A stretch of DNA of 64,000 bases from Bacillus mobilis (GCF_001884045.1 NZ_MACF01000078.1:1-64000); one strand, 5' to 3'; positions 43,333 to 53,545 are shown, counted from the first letter of the stretch. The notes: generated from the sequence alone by a model not told the origin. Program-made: numbers and translations.

Positions 43333-44406
43333 ATGATGAAAGAAATATTAGATTCCATTGTAATTGGAGGAGGGCAAGCTGGTCTTGCGTCTGGTTATCA
43401 CCTTCAAAAAAAAGGATTACAGTTTTTAATATTAGAAGCGAGTGAGCGAACAGCTGGGTCTTGGCCTTACTATTATGAAAGTCTGAAATTGTTTTCTCCC
43501 GCACGTTTTTCATCGTTACCTGGAATGCAATTCCCAGGGCATCCTGATGATTATCCCACGAGGAACGAAGTGATTGATTACTTGCAAAATTATGTGGACA
43601 ATTTTCAGCTACCAGTTATGTTAAATCAGCGAGTAGAATCTATAGAAAAAGAAGATGGAATATTTAAAGTTCAAACAGTCTCTGGAAAGACATTTTTGAC
43701 TAGAACTATTATAAATGCAACTGGTTCTTTCCACAGTCCGTTTAATCCGATAATAAAGGATCAAGAGGAATTCAAGGGGAATATTATACATTCCGCTATG
43801 TATCGGAGTCCGAATCAGTATATTAATCAAAGAGTAGTGGTGGTGGGGCGGAGAAATTCAGCTGTCCAAATTGCACTTGAACTGGCCGATGTAAGTAAAG
43901 TATCTTTAGCTGTACGAAAGCCTGTTCAACTCATGAAACAAAAAGTGTGGGGGAAGGATTTACATTTTTGGCTTAAGGTATTAGGTGTAGATACCTTTCC
44001 GTTTTGGCGATTTGGAAAAACAGCACCGAGTTCAGGAGGAGTCATCGATTTAGGTGATTACAAGGAACGATTAGCTAGGGGGAATCCAGATCAAAGGTCT
44101 ATGTTTACATCTTTTTACACTGATGGTGTAGTTTGGCCTGATGGGAAGAAGGAGCCAATCGATACGGTCATTTTTGCAACGGGCTATCACCCTAATCTCT
44201 CTTACTTCAATGCTATTGGAGCACTGGACTCAGAAGGAAGACCTTTACAAATAGCTGGTGTAAGTACAGAGGTCCAAGGGGTGTATTATGTTGGCTTGGA
44301 AGGTCAACGTTCGTTTTCTTCTGCGACATTAAGGGGAGTTGGATCGGATGCTAAATTTGTTGTGAGAAAGCTAATAAGCTATTTGAAAAATGAATATTTT
44401 AGATAA
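43333..44406 (+). CDS. arsO: ArsO-like flavoprotein monooxygenase
   Basis: This 357-residue protein of the flavin monooxygenase type has FAD motif VIGGGQAGLASGYHLQ and ends with VGLEGQRSFSSATLRGV, like ArsO and related putative monooxygenases near ars genes. Its NADP-binding motif is odd: VVVVGRRNSAVQIA lacks the usual second glycine of GxGxxS. This may weaken cofactor binding or shift preference. AAAGGTGGG precedes the start. The ArsO role is by similarity and context. Confidence 0.7.
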   Translation: MMKEILDSIVIGGGQAGLASGYHLQKKGLQFLILEASERTAGSWPYYYESLKLFSPARFSSLPGMQFPGHPDDYPTRNEVIDYLQNYVDNFQLPVMLNQRVESIEKEDGIFKVQTVSGKTFLTRTIINATGSFHSPFNPIIKDQEEFKGNIIHSAMYRSPNQYINQRVVVVGRRNSAVQIALELADVSKVSLAVRKPVQLMKQKVWGKDLHFWLKVLGVDTFPFWRFGKTAPSSGGVIDLGDYKERLARGNPDQRSMFTSFYTDGVVWPDGKKEPIDTVIFATGYHPNLSYFNAIGALDSEGRPLQIAGVSTEVQGVYYVGLEGQRSFSSATLRGVGSDAKFVVRKLISYLKNEYFR

Positions 44407-44516
44407 TGATATTAACCCTATGACTTGGTGGGGATTTGGTTACGTCCTTAAATTGCACAACTTAAGTCAAAAATCAAAAGTAATGTAAAGGTAAGGGAGA
44501 TTAGGGGGAAATAAGT

Positions 44517-45005
44517 ATGGAGATTAGAAAAGCAACTGAACAAGATGTACAAGAAATTACGACTATTTATAATGAGGGTATCGAAGATCGTATTGCAACT
44601 TTAGAGACAGAAATAAGAACAGATAAATATGTAATGGAATGGCTATTTCAACGAGAAAAAAGATATTCAGTAATTGTCATGGAAGAAAATTCTCATATCG
44701 TTGGCTGGGCTTCCATTAATCCATACAGTCATCGATGCGCCTATCGTGGAGTAGGAGAATTATCTATATACATAAAAAGAGAATATAGAGGAAAAGGTTT
44801 GGGACAGAATTTACTTTTAGCACTAGAAAAAAATGGACAACAAAATGAATTCTATAAATTTGTTTTATTCACTTTTTCTTTTAATAATCTTGGCCAAGGG
44901 TTATATCGTAAAATGGGCTATCGAGAAGTAGGGGTATTTGAAAAACAGGGAATCATGGACGGCGAGCATGTCGATGTTATGATTATGGAAAAATTATTAG
45001 GCTAA
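44517..45005 (+). CDS. arsN1: ArsN1-like N-acetyltransferase
   Basis: This 162-residue GNAT enzyme has the acetyl-CoA loop REYRGKGLGQNLL and the VGWASINPYSHRCAYRGV region typical of phosphinothricin/arsinothricin acetyltransferases. ArsN1 acetylates the amino group of the antibiotic arsinothricin or of phosphinothricin. It ends the ars locus 1 gene set, before a long terminator shared with the opposite-strand RNase J gene. Confidence 0.85.
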   Translation: MEIRKATEQDVQEITTIYNEGIEDRIATLETEIRTDKYVMEWLFQREKRYSVIVMEENSHIVGWASINPYSHRCAYRGVGELSIYIKREYRGKGLGQNLLLALEKNGQQNEFYKFVLFTFSFNNLGQGLYRKMGYREVGVFEKQGIMDGEHVDVMIMEKLLG

Positions 45006-45026
45006 TATTGTAATGATTTCAAATCC

Positions 45027-45074
45027 AAAAGCAAAAACCAGTGATTGGTGGCATCACTGGTTTTTGCTTTTTAT
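45027..45074. terminator. bidirectional terminator between arsN1 and RNase J
   Basis: AAAAGCAAAAACCAGTGA pairs with TCACTGGTTTTTGCTTTT, with A and T runs on both sides, so it can work in either direction. Confidence 0.9.
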
Positions 45075-45155
45075 TAATCTAGTACCTTAATAGTTTGGAA
45101 CCTGACGTATTGGAATACATAAAATAAGGTATAAATATTATGAATGTTTTTCTTT

Positions 45156-46823
45156 TTAAACTTCCATAATGATTGGAAGAAGCATTGGCCGACGTCCGGT
45201 TTTGGAATATAAGAATGGACTTAATACTTCTACAAGTGTTTGTTTTATTTGTGCCCAATTTATGATCCCTTCATTTAGTAAATTACATATACAATCTTCT
45301 ACAATATCTTCTATTTTCTTCATGAGTTCTTCTGATCCACGCATATATACAAAGCCTCTTGTAACAATCGCCGGCTGAGATACTAATCGCTTTTGTTTAC
45401 AATCTAAATTTAGGCTTATAATAATGATTCCTTCTTCAGATAAAATTCTACGGTCACGTAAAACAATGTTTCCAATATCACCTATACCACTCCCGTCAAC
45501 ATACACAGCCTGAGAAGATATGGTTTTACTACTAATTCTAGCCTCTCCTTTGGAGATTTCTAATACTTGCCCATTATCCATAACAAAACAATTTTCTAAA
45601 GGGACACCACATTCTACAGCTAATTCTACATGCTTTTTTAACATACGATATTCTCCGTGAATAGGCATGAAATATTTCGGCTTTAAAAGGGAGAGCATCA
45701 ATTTTTGTTCTTCTTGTGCTCCATGACCAGATGTATGAATATCACTTATTTTATGATGAATTACATTTGCACCTACTCGATATAGTTGATTAATCGTTCT
45801 GTTAACACTTAACACATTCCCTGGAATCGGGGAGGAAGAAAGAACAACTGTATCTCCAGGAATAATTTGAATTTGTCGGTGATTATTATATGCAATTCTT
45901 GATAAAGCTGCCATTGGTTCCCCTTGACTTCCCGTACATATAATAGTTACTTGGTGACTTGGAATATGATTGATTTCATGTACGCCAACGAATATGTCCT
46001 TTGGAGCTTGGATGTATCCTAAGTCTCTTCCGATTTGAATTGTTTTTTCCATACTTCTTCCTACAACTACAACTTTACGATTATACAAAATAGAAGCCTC
46101 TACAACCTGTTGCAATCTGTGAACGTTAGATGCAAAAGTGGCAAATAAGATACGTCCCTGAGCCTCTGAAAAGATTTCCTTTACAGACTGCCCAACCTTT
46201 TTTTCTGACATTGAAAAGCCAGGAACTTCACTATTTGTACTGTCGGATAGTAAACACAATACACCTTCTTTTCCGATTTCAGCAATTTTGTGTAGGTTCG
46301 CCTCAGTACCAGCGGGTGTAAAATCGAATTTGAAATCACCAGTATGTACAACATTTCCATTTGGAGTGGTGACTACTATACCAAATGCGTCAGGAATACT
46401 ATGTGTTGTTCGGTAAAAACGTACTTTCGTGTGTTGAAATTTAACTTCTGTTTCATCCAATATATTTCTTATTTCAACATGGCGGATATTATGTTCTTCA
46501 AATTTACTTTTAATTAATGCTGCAGCTAGCTTCCCAGCATATATCGGTACTTGTATGCATTTAAATAGAAAGGGAACCCCGCCAATATGATCTTCATGTC
46601 CGTGTGTGATGAATAATCCTTTTATTTTATCTTTATTTCTTTCTAGATACGTATAATCGGGTATAACATAATCAATACCTAATAGTTCAGAGTCAGGAAA
46701 TTTAAATCCGGCATCTACAATGATGATTTCATCTTCATACTCAATGACATACATATTCTTTCCAATTTCTCCAAGGCCACCTAAAGCAAAAATCTTTGTT
46801 TTTCCACTTTGTAGTGTTTTCAT
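45156..46823 (-). CDS. rnj: plasmid-borne ribonuclease J
   Basis: This 555-residue protein has a complete metallo-beta-lactamase/beta-CASP RNase J with HGHEDH at 74-79, HTGDFKFD and the C-terminal domain. RNase J degrades RNA 5' to 3' and processes transcripts; Bacilli carry chromosomal J1 and J2, so a plasmid copy is extra. AGGAG lies just before the ATG. It is a single-gene unit between arsN1 and the UspA/SulP pair. No damage is visible; whether it changes host RNA decay is unknown. Confidence 0.93.
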   Translation of the reverse strand: MKTLQSGKTKIFALGGLGEIGKNMYVIEYEDEIIIVDAGFKFPDSELLGIDYVIPDYTYLERNKDKIKGLFITHGHEDHIGGVPFLFKCIQVPIYAGKLAAALIKSKFEEHNIRHVEIRNILDETEVKFQHTKVRFYRTTHSIPDAFGIVVTTPNGNVVHTGDFKFDFTPAGTEANLHKIAEIGKEGVLCLLSDSTNSEVPGFSMSEKKVGQSVKEIFSEAQGRILFATFASNVHRLQQVVEASILYNRKVVVVGRSMEKTIQIGRDLGYIQAPKDIFVGVHEINHIPSHQVTIICTGSQGEPMAALSRIAYNNHRQIQIIPGDTVVLSSSPIPGNVLSVNRTINQLYRVGANVIHHKISDIHTSGHGAQEEQKLMLSLLKPKYFMPIHGEYRMLKKHVELAVECGVPLENCFVMDNGQVLEISKGEARISSKTISSQAVYVDGSGIGDIGNIVLRDRRILSEEGIIIISLNLDCKQKRLVSQPAIVTRGFVYMRGSEELMKKIEDIVEDCICNLLNEGIINWAQIKQTLVEVLSPFLYSKTGRRPMLLPIIMEV

Positions 46824-46870
46824 GTGCCAACTCCTTACATATTAAAATATTTCAAGTTTCCTTTATTATA

Positions 46871-46910
46871 AAAATTCCTGATTTTGAATAAGAATTTTCA
46901 AAATCAGGAA
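46871..46910 (-). terminator. terminator after the UspA gene
   Basis: ATTCCTGATTTTGA pairs with TCAAAATCAGGAAT, followed by T residues on the minus strand. Confidence 0.85.
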
Positions 46911-46926
46911 TCATACAAAAAATATA

Positions 46927-47346
46927 TTATTTTACAATCAGTACTGGACATTGAACCCTTTTAGCTACTTTATGGCTCACACTTCCTAGTACCATTTCTT
47001 GCAACGCATTGAGTCCACGACTACCAAGTACCACTAATTCAAAATGACCTTTATTCGCATGCTCTACAATGGTTAGCCCTGGTTCACCATGTAATATTTT
47101 AACTTCATAAGAAATACGATTTTCTTTTAATTTTTCTTCAATAGGTAAAAGTCTCTTACGACGGGATAACTCTAATTCTTCTTTCCCTTGTGCGTGAATA
47201 ACTTCATTCTTTGCTTTTGCATAATCAACTACAAATACAATCTCAACTGTACATTCGTTAGCTAAGGATGCAATTTTTATTGCTTCTTGTGTAGCACGTA
47301 AGGAATGTTCAGAACCATCTACAGCCAATAGGATTTTTTTATACAT
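46927..47346 (-). CDS. universal stress protein (UspA family)
   Basis: This 139-residue alpha/beta protein has KILLAVDGSEHSLRA at the start and the ATP-binding GSRGLNALQEMVLGSVSHKV motif (G-2x-G-9x-G-S/T). It starts at ATG 47346 after AGGAGTG. It is encoded 22 bases downstream of a SulP transporter on the same strand; SulP-UspA pairs are common and may link transport to stress or nucleotide state. Confidence 0.93.
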   Translation of the reverse strand: MYKKILLAVDGSEHSLRATQEAIKIASLANECTVEIVFVVDYAKAKNEVIHAQGKEELELSRRKRLLPIEEKLKENRISYEVKILHGEPGLTIVEHANKGHFELVVLGSRGLNALQEMVLGSVSHKVAKRVQCPVLIVK

Positions 47347-47368
47347 AATTTTCACTCCTAATCATGAA

Positions 47369-48832
47369 TTAATGTGAAGAAGCTTTTCTATTTGGGTTAT
47401 TATATACAGCTAATTTTTCTACGAGTTTCTTACTAGAAGAATTTAAGTTTGTAATGGTAACAATATTTTGATTTTCTTGGTACTTAATAACAACTTTGTC
47501 GATAGCTCCAACTGCCGAATCATCCCAAACATGCGTGTTTGAGAAATCAATGACAATGCTTCTATTTTTAACATTAAAATCAAATGATTCTACGAATCCT
47601 TCTACAGATGCAAAGAACAATTGACCATCTACATCAAATATCATATTTGAACCATCTTGTCGTTTTGTAACTTTTATCTTTGAAATTTTAGCAACAAAGA
47701 ATATAGCACTTAGTAATACACCAGCAATTACACCTTTAGATAAATCATGCGTTGCAACTACGATAATAACTGTCACTAACATAACTGCTGCATCACTTCT
47801 TGGCGCTTTTACTAAATATGAGAACGAAGACCAATCAAATGTACCAATGGAAACCATAATCATAATACCTACTAGAACAGGCATTGGAATTTGTACAACT
47901 AAATCTCCTAATACAATGATGAGAAACATTAAAAATAGTCCTGCGATTAGAGTAGACAGTCTACCACGTCCGCCTGATTTTACGTTGATTACAGATTGCC
48001 CAATCATTGCACAACCTGCCATACCACCAAAGAAACCCGTAACAATATTAGCGATTCCTTGACCTCGGGACTCTTGATTTTTATTACTTTCTGTTCCAGT
48101 CATGTCATCTACAATAGACGCTGTTAGTAAAGATTCCAATAGTCCAACAATCGCTAAAGCAATGGAATATGGAAAAATAATGCTTAATGTTTCAAATGTG
48201 AATGGAACGTCTGGAATAAAGAACGATGGTAATGATTTTGTAATCGCTCCTAAATCACCGACAGTTCGTAAGTCCAAATGCATATAAATCGCAATCGCTG
48301 TTAATAATACAATCGCTATTAATGGAGCTGGAATTGATTTAATAAATCGCGGTACAATATAGACAATTGCTAATGTAATTGCAACAAATACATATGTCAG
48401 ATTGGAAATACCAATAAAATGTGGTACTTGAGCCATAAAAATTAAAATTGCTAAAGCATTAACAAACCCAATCATGACAGCACGTGGGATAAATTTCATT
48501 AATCGTGCTACTTTACATACACCAAAAATAATTTGTATAACACCTGTTAAAATTGTTGCGGCTAATAAATAATTTAGCCCGTGCTCTTTTACTAAAGGAA
48601 CCATAAGTAATGCCATTGCACCTGTTGCCGCTGAAATCATTCCAGGACGACCACCTACAAAGGCAATAATAACTGCAATACAAAAGGATGCATATAATCC
48701 CACCATCGGATCTACACCTGCAATAATTGAAAATGCAATTGCCTCTGGAATTAATGCTAGTGCAACAACAATCCCCGCAAGGATATCCGCTCTAACATTT
48801 GAAAACCATTCTGTTTTTAATTTTTCTACCAC
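47369..48832 (-). CDS. SulP-family anion transporter with STAS domain (copy 1)
   Basis: This 487-residue SLC26/SulP protein has about 10-12 membrane segments, signature [20 protein letters not shown], and a C-terminal STAS domain ([17 protein letters not shown]). Substrates of the family include sulfate and bicarbonate; which applies here is unknown. I prefer GTG 48832, since GAGGTG lies 9 bases upstream; GTG 48844 is part of that site. It is transcribed with uspA. Confidence 0.9.
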   Translation of the reverse strand: MVEKLKTEWFSNVRADILAGIVVALALIPEAIAFSIIAGVDPMVGLYASFCIAVIIAFVGGRPGMISAATGAMALLMVPLVKEHGLNYLLAATILTGVIQIIFGVCKVARLMKFIPRAVMIGFVNALAILIFMAQVPHFIGISNLTYVFVAITLAIVYIVPRFIKSIPAPLIAIVLLTAIAIYMHLDLRTVGDLGAITKSLPSFFIPDVPFTFETLSIIFPYSIALAIVGLLESLLTASIVDDMTGTESNKNQESRGQGIANIVTGFFGGMAGCAMIGQSVINVKSGGRGRLSTLIAGLFLMFLIIVLGDLVVQIPMPVLVGIMIMVSIGTFDWSSFSYLVKAPRSDAAVMLVTVIIVVATHDLSKGVIAGVLLSAIFFVAKISKIKVTKRQDGSNMIFDVDGQLFFASVEGFVESFDFNVKNRSIVIDFSNTHVWDDSAVGAIDKVVIKYQENQNIVTITNLNSSSKKLVEKLAVYNNPNRKASSH

Positions 48833-49012
48833 TGTTTTATACACCTCATATCATTTATTTTTTGGCTTTTAAGTCTCATAAAAGCCGTGTTCACATTACG
48901 ATAAAAACAGTCTAACACTTATCGTCCCAAAAAGGAACCTTTTTGATACTTATTTTACTCGTCCAAGTTATGGTATGATAAAAGAAACGTCTTAACTGTT
49001 AGGAGAGCATGT
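48833..49012. promoter_or_regulatory. divergent promoter region between SulP-1 and a recombinase gene
   Basis: AT-rich spacer with a TATGAT near 48975 facing right and AAAAAGGAACCTTTTT, a short palindrome, near 48930-48945. No gene is seen. Confidence 0.4.
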
Positions 49013-49555
49013 ATGTTAATCGGATATATGAGACCGTATCAAGATGATCTGAAATGCGAAGAACAACTAAAAAAATTAGAAAAAGTAAATTGTACAACAA
49101 TCGTTTCAGAGGAACATTCATCAGCCAAAAAAAGAACACAACTTAAAAGTATGATAAGTAACCTGAACCCAGGTGATAAAATAGTCGTTACAAAACTTTT
49201 TACATTAGCTGATTCAACACGCCATCTAGTGGAGTTAATAGAAAACATTGATAGGAAAGGTGCTTATTTTCAATCTCTTACTGAGGGAATTGATACAAGC
49301 AATACAGCTGGATATCCATTCGGCTATATTGTAAATCATCTTGTTAATTTTCAAAGTGACGTGATAAGTGAAAAAACAAAAAAAGGTTTATATGAAGCAA
49401 AACAAAAAGGAATCACTCCTGGACGACCCAGAAAACCTGACAAAAATGTAAAACGTGCGATAGTCATGTATCAAAGTGGAGAGTATAGTCTCGTTCAAAT
49501 AAAAGATGAAACAGGGATTAGCAAATCCACGCTATACAGGTATCTAGAAAATTAA
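49013..49555 (+). CDS. serine-recombinase-like protein lacking the catalytic serine
   Basis: This 180-residue protein has the resolvase/invertase layout: an N-terminal domain (LFTLADSTRHLVELIENI, GIDTSN) and a C-terminal Hin-type helix-turn-helix (ISKSTLYRYLEN after GRPRKPD). At the active site, where active enzymes read Y-A-R-V-S, this one reads YMRPY, so the nucleophile is replaced by tyrosine. It may be a DNA-binding regulator or a decayed enzyme. A closely related, frameshifted copy lies at 54276-54792 in the same direction. Confidence 0.8.
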   Translation: MLIGYMRPYQDDLKCEEQLKKLEKVNCTTIVSEEHSSAKKRTQLKSMISNLNPGDKIVVTKLFTLADSTRHLVELIENIDRKGAYFQSLTEGIDTSNTAGYPFGYIVNHLVNFQSDVISEKTKKGLYEAKQKGITPGRPRKPDKNVKRAIVMYQSGEYSLVQIKDETGISKSTLYRYLEN

Positions 49556-49627
49556 ATAGTAATTATACTTGGCATAGAACCTAATTTAACCTACAAAAAT
49601 TGTGTAGAAAAGTAGTTACTCACTAAT

Positions 49628-49671
49628 AAAAAACAAACGATTCTTTCTCTAAAGAATCGTTTGTTTTTTTA
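49628..49671 (+). terminator. terminator after the recombinase-like gene
   Basis: AAACAAACGATTCTTT pairs with AAAGAATCGTTTGTTT and a T run. The rest of the gap to 49827 contains AAGATGTATATGATACTT-type AT-rich sequence, possibly the promoter of the next operon. Confidence 0.9.
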
Positions 49672-49827
49672 TTTTATATAAATCATGTTAAAAATTTCAT
49701 CATGTTGGTTTAAATGTTTATATTGAAAATTTTAAGTTCTAGAAGTATCATATACATATTCAAACATTTGAAGATGTATATGATACTTTTGGGGTTATAA
49801 TTAAAAATAAATACTAGAGGTGTTTTA

Positions 49828-50181
49828 ATGGGAACCGAAATGCAACAATTTAAAGCTGATTTTTTTAAAGCCTTATCACATCCTTTGCGAATAGGTATTC
49901 TAGAACTATTGTCAGAGGGTGAAAGAAGTGTAAATGAAATTCAAACCATCCTTAACAAGGAAGGTTCAGCTGTTTCTCAACAATTAAGTGTACTACGTTC
50001 AAAAAACATTGTTGTTGGTACTAAAGATGGAAAACGAGTTTTATATTCTCTACGAGACCCTATGATTGTGGATTTACTGGTAGTTGCACGAAAAATTTTT
50101 AACAACCATTTAATCGATACGATTTCAATGTTAGAAGAACTAGATGAAACAGAACTTGAAACGATAGGTAAGGAGGGTTAG
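49828..50181 (+). CDS. ArsR-family regulator of the second SulP operon
   Basis: This 117-residue winged-helix protein (FKALSHPLRIGILELL, GSAVSQQLSVLRSKNIV) lacks the CVC metal motif, so it senses something other than arsenite or acts through other residues. AGAGGTG precedes the ATG. The next gene begins right after its stop codon. It probably controls the SulP operon. Confidence 0.85.
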   Translation: MGTEMQQFKADFFKALSHPLRIGILELLSEGERSVNEIQTILNKEGSAVSQQLSVLRSKNIVVGTKDGKRVLYSLRDPMIVDLLVVARKIFNNHLIDTISMLEELDETELETIGKEG

Positions 50182-50182
50182 G

Positions 50183-50623
50183 TTGAGCATTGAAGTTAAG
50201 AAAGAAGATATCATTCAACATGGAATGGACATATTTCGCTCAATAGGAGCTCATCACGTTTGTAATGTTTGTATTAAAAGTGGAAATTCTTGTTGTTTTT
50301 CATGTCAACATTTACAGGATGGAGTTGGATGTCAAAAAAGAAATACTGCTTGTACAGCTTGGTTATGCGGGATTCAGAGCTTTTTATTTGACCAAATAGG
50401 GTTATTGGATGAATGGAATCGTTTCTGGATTGAAATTCCAGGACAAATGTTTCGTAGAGATATTACTCCAGATAAGGTAAGAATTACCTCGTTTATAGAT
50501 ACGAAGAAGCTAGATAGTCGAGCCGGAGAGCTTCTAGCGGAAAGATTGAAATTCTACGTACAACAAGGTGGAGATATCAGCAAACTAGAGCGTCATTTAA
50601 GCAAAACATATAACCAATATTAG
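50183..50623 (+). CDS. cysteine-rich protein of unknown function
   Basis: This 146-residue protein starts at TTG 50183 behind AAGGAGGG. Its N-terminal half holds a cysteine cluster (VCNVC, CCFSC, VGCQKR, TACTAWLC), likely to bind metal or form an Fe-S site. The C-terminal half is helical. It is coupled to the ArsR-type gene and precedes a SulP transporter that itself ends in a Cys cluster, so a shared metal or redox theme is possible. Confidence 0.6.
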   Translation: MSIEVKKEDIIQHGMDIFRSIGAHHVCNVCIKSGNSCCFSCQHLQDGVGCQKRNTACTAWLCGIQSFLFDQIGLLDEWNRFWIEIPGQMFRRDITPDKVRITSFIDTKKLDSRAGELLAERLKFYVQQGGDISKLERHLSKTYNQY

Positions 50624-50754
50624 GATGATGCTCTCTTTTAAATAAGGAAAAAGTGTAAGAGTATAAGAAATGAATTTGCAATTCAAATTCAATAAAAGAT
50701 AATATTCTTTCGGAGGAAGTAAGATTTATTAAAAATAGAAAAGAAGGGTTTGTA

Positions 50755-52518
50755 ATGAGAGGGTTATTTACGGGAAGGTTTGCAGGATATTCATTGGGAC
50801 ATTTTCAAAAGGATCTTCTTTCAGGAATAATTGTTGGAGTTGTTGCGATTCCACTTGCTATGTCTTTTGCTATAGCCTCTGGTGTTAAGCCAGAGTATGG
50901 GATTTATACAACATGTATTGCCGGGATACTCATTTCGCTATTTGGTGGTTCAAAGTATCAAATTGGAGGACCTACAGGTGCTTTTGTTCCGATTCTTTTA
51001 GGAATTGTTATTACCTATGGGTATGAAAATTTACTACTTGCTGGTTTATTAGCTGGAATTATCTTATGTCTTATGGGAATTTTTAAACTAGGCTCTTTAA
51101 TTAAGTTTATTCCACGACCTGTAACAATTGGCTTTACATCAGGTATTGCTGTCATTATCTTTACGGGACAAATTGCTAGTTTTTTAGGTCTAACAGGTAT
51201 AAAAAAGCATGAGGAATTTATAGCAAACCTGAAGGAAATCTTCACTCATATCGGTACGATCAATTTTTACAGTGTTATAACTGCTTTGATTTGCCTTTTT
51301 GTTATACTCATAACACCAAAGATTTTGCCAAAAGTGCCAGGTTCATTAGTAGGTGTTGTTATATCAACTTTAATTGCAACTATATTTTTCTCAGGTCATG
51401 TACCTACTATTGGTACAGCATATGGTACGATTCCAAACACACTTCCTCAATTTGGTATACCCGAAATCACATTAGAGCGTATAAAACAGTTAATCGGTCC
51501 TGCATTTGTTATTGCTATGTTGGGTGGTATTGAATCTCTTTTATCCGCTGTCGTGGCAGATGGTATGACAAATAGTAAACACAACAGTAACAAAGAACTG
51601 ATTGGTCAAGGAATTGCCAATATTGTTACACCGTTATTTGGAGGAATTCCAGCAACTGGAGCGATCGCTCGAACAGCAACTAATATTAAGAGCGGAGCTA
51701 CATCTGCGATGTCAGGTGTTTTTCACGGGGTATTTGTGTTATTCACACTTCTACTATTGGCTCCATATGCTTCACATATTCCACTTGCCAGTATGGCTCC
51801 CATTTTAATGGTGGTAGCTTGGAATATGAGTGAACAAAAACATTTTGTTCACATACTTAAAATGAAGACGGGGGATTCCCTTGTCTTGCTTGTAACATTT
51901 TTGCTTACTGTATTTACAAGTTTGACAACAGCTGTAGAAATCGGTCTTATTTTAGCGGTTATTTTGTTTACAAAACGTATGAGTAATATGCTTGTCATAT
52001 CTAAAGTGCTTCCTGATCATACAAAAAAGAATGAAAAATTGTTACCCCATGTGGTAAATAAAGCTCATGATTGCCCGCAAATTGGTATTTACACAATAGA
52101 AGGGCCATTATTCTTTGGGGCTGCTCAAACATTTGAACAAAATATTTTAGCAACCATTCATTATAAACCCAAAGTTTTAATTTTACGTATGGGAAAAGTT
52201 CCTTTTATTGATACAACAGGAGAGTCTTACTTTAGGAATATTGTTCAGCATTTTAAAAAACAAGGTGGCGTACTTCTCATTTCAGGAATTCAATCAGAGC
52301 TAAAAGCAACTCTAGATAAGAATGGATTGTATGCTGAGATTGGGGAAGAAAACTTTTTTGATCATACCGGGGAAGCCATTAACTGTGCTTTAGGACATTT
52401 GAATACAAAGAAATGTATAGGGTGTAAGCATTTCGCTTTTCATGAATGTACCGAGCTTTCTCAACAATCTCAGGAAGTGAATACAATAAAGAATAAGGCA
52501 AATGCATTAGATTTTTAA
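50755..52518 (+). CDS. SulP-family transporter with STAS domain and Cys-rich tail (copy 2)
   Basis: This 587-residue SLC26/SulP protein has signature VAIPLAMSFAIASGVKPEYG near 30-50, about 11 membrane segments and a STAS domain (VLILRMGKVPFIDTTGES). The C-terminal extension has CIGCKHFAFHEC, absent from copy 1. AAGAAGGG is the ribosome site. Operon order (regulator, Cys-rich protein, transporter) suggests regulated uptake of an anion; its identity is unknown. Confidence 0.9.
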   Translation: MRGLFTGRFAGYSLGHFQKDLLSGIIVGVVAIPLAMSFAIASGVKPEYGIYTTCIAGILISLFGGSKYQIGGPTGAFVPILLGIVITYGYENLLLAGLLAGIILCLMGIFKLGSLIKFIPRPVTIGFTSGIAVIIFTGQIASFLGLTGIKKHEEFIANLKEIFTHIGTINFYSVITALICLFVILITPKILPKVPGSLVGVVISTLIATIFFSGHVPTIGTAYGTIPNTLPQFGIPEITLERIKQLIGPAFVIAMLGGIESLLSAVVADGMTNSKHNSNKELIGQGIANIVTPLFGGIPATGAIARTATNIKSGATSAMSGVFHGVFVLFTLLLLAPYASHIPLASMAPILMVVAWNMSEQKHFVHILKMKTGDSLVLLVTFLLTVFTSLTTAVEIGLILAVILFTKRMSNMLVISKVLPDHTKKNEKLLPHVVNKAHDCPQIGIYTIEGPLFFGAAQTFEQNILATIHYKPKVLILRMGKVPFIDTTGESYFRNIVQHFKKQGGVLLISGIQSELKATLDKNGLYAEIGEENFFDHTGEAINCALGHLNTKKCIGCKHFAFHECTELSQQSQEVNTIKNKANALDF

Positions 52519-52604
52519 AAAATTTACTTCACATACAAAGTTTGTTTGATTAGATCTACTCTTTTAATCCTTTTATTAAAAAATAGAGAAGGAGAAAGTT
52601 TGCT

Positions 52605-53129
52605 TTGGAGAATGCGGAAAAGATTTTTGCAAGGTGTGAACAAGAAGGTTTTTCATACATCCAACATATGATCATGAAACAGCAAGAAGAGAATATCTTC
52701 CTTACATTTAAACGAAAAACGGATTATACAAACAGTATCTTTTCAAAAGAGGATAAAAATAATTATGAAAAAAATGTCTCGTTTTTTTCTCATGTTTCTG
52801 GTGGTGTAATTATATGGGGAGTAGCTTCGAGTAAAAATAAAGATGGTGTGAACATAGCTAAAAAAATCCAACCTATCTCTAATGGAAAAGAGTTCTTAAG
52901 TAATCTAAATTGTTTATTTCCAAAAGATTTTTCTGCCATAAACCCGGATGTTAAAAACATATATATTCCTTTTCCTAAAGAAACAAACAATGGATTTGTA
53001 ATCACATATGTTCCAGGGAACAACTATCTGTTAAGCCTTAATAACTATTATACAAAGACCAGGGATAACTTTGTAATGATGATGGGGCAAATTCTTTTAA
53101 ATGATGTGTTAAAAAATAGAATACTATGA
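52605..53129 (+). CDS. AlbA_2/Schlafen-like protein
   Basis: This 174-residue protein starts at TTG 52605 (AAGGAG 9 bases upstream). ENIFLTFKRK, then FFSHVSGGVIIWGVAS match the AlbA_2 (Schlafen N-terminal) pattern for nucleic-acid-binding or ATP-binding proteins. The usual C-terminal domains are missing. It may be a stand-alone domain protein with a regulatory or defence role; unproven. Confidence 0.6.
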   Translation: MENAEKIFARCEQEGFSYIQHMIMKQQEENIFLTFKRKTDYTNSIFSKEDKNNYEKNVSFFSHVSGGVIIWGVASSKNKDGVNIAKKIQPISNGKEFLSNLNCLFPKDFSAINPDVKNIYIPFPKETNNGFVITYVPGNNYLLSLNNYYTKTRDNFVMMMGQILLNDVLKNRIL

Positions 53130-53170
53130 AGAAATTCATTATAAATCATGGATATAGAGGAGAATAAATA

Positions 53171-53410
53171 ATGTCTCAATTTAAAGAGCAAGTATTAAAT
53201 GTGTTAGAAGACGTATGTGAAAATGATATCGTAAAAGAGAACCCAGATGTGCAATTATTCGAAGAAGGAATTCTAGATTCTTTTGCTACAGTATCTTTAT
53301 TAGTAGAATTTCAAGAACGTTTAAACATTGAAGTGTCTATTTCTGACTTTGACCGTGATGAATGGGCAACACCGAACATGATCATTAAGAAACTGAAGGA
53401 TCTGCGATAA
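53171..53410 (+). CDS. dltC: orphan D-alanyl carrier protein
   Basis: This 79-residue acyl-carrier fold has the phosphopantetheine serine in [14 protein letters not shown] and ends [14 protein letters not shown], matching DltC. DltC carries D-alanine for teichoic acid modification with DltA, DltB and DltD, none of which is in the window, so it must use chromosomal partners or have another job. AGAGGAG lies upstream. Confidence 0.9.
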   Translation: MSQFKEQVLNVLEDVCENDIVKENPDVQLFEEGILDSFATVSLLVEFQERLNIEVSISDFDRDEWATPNMIIKKLKDLR

Positions 53411-53545
53411 AAATAGGTTCTTGAAACATAGATAAGGGCAACTTCTTAAATTTCAACTTTAGAATTGTTAGTCTTATGAAATTATAAAAGGGAAGTTTTA
53501 AAAAGCTATATATAATGAATGACTACAAGTGGAGGAAATAAAAAT

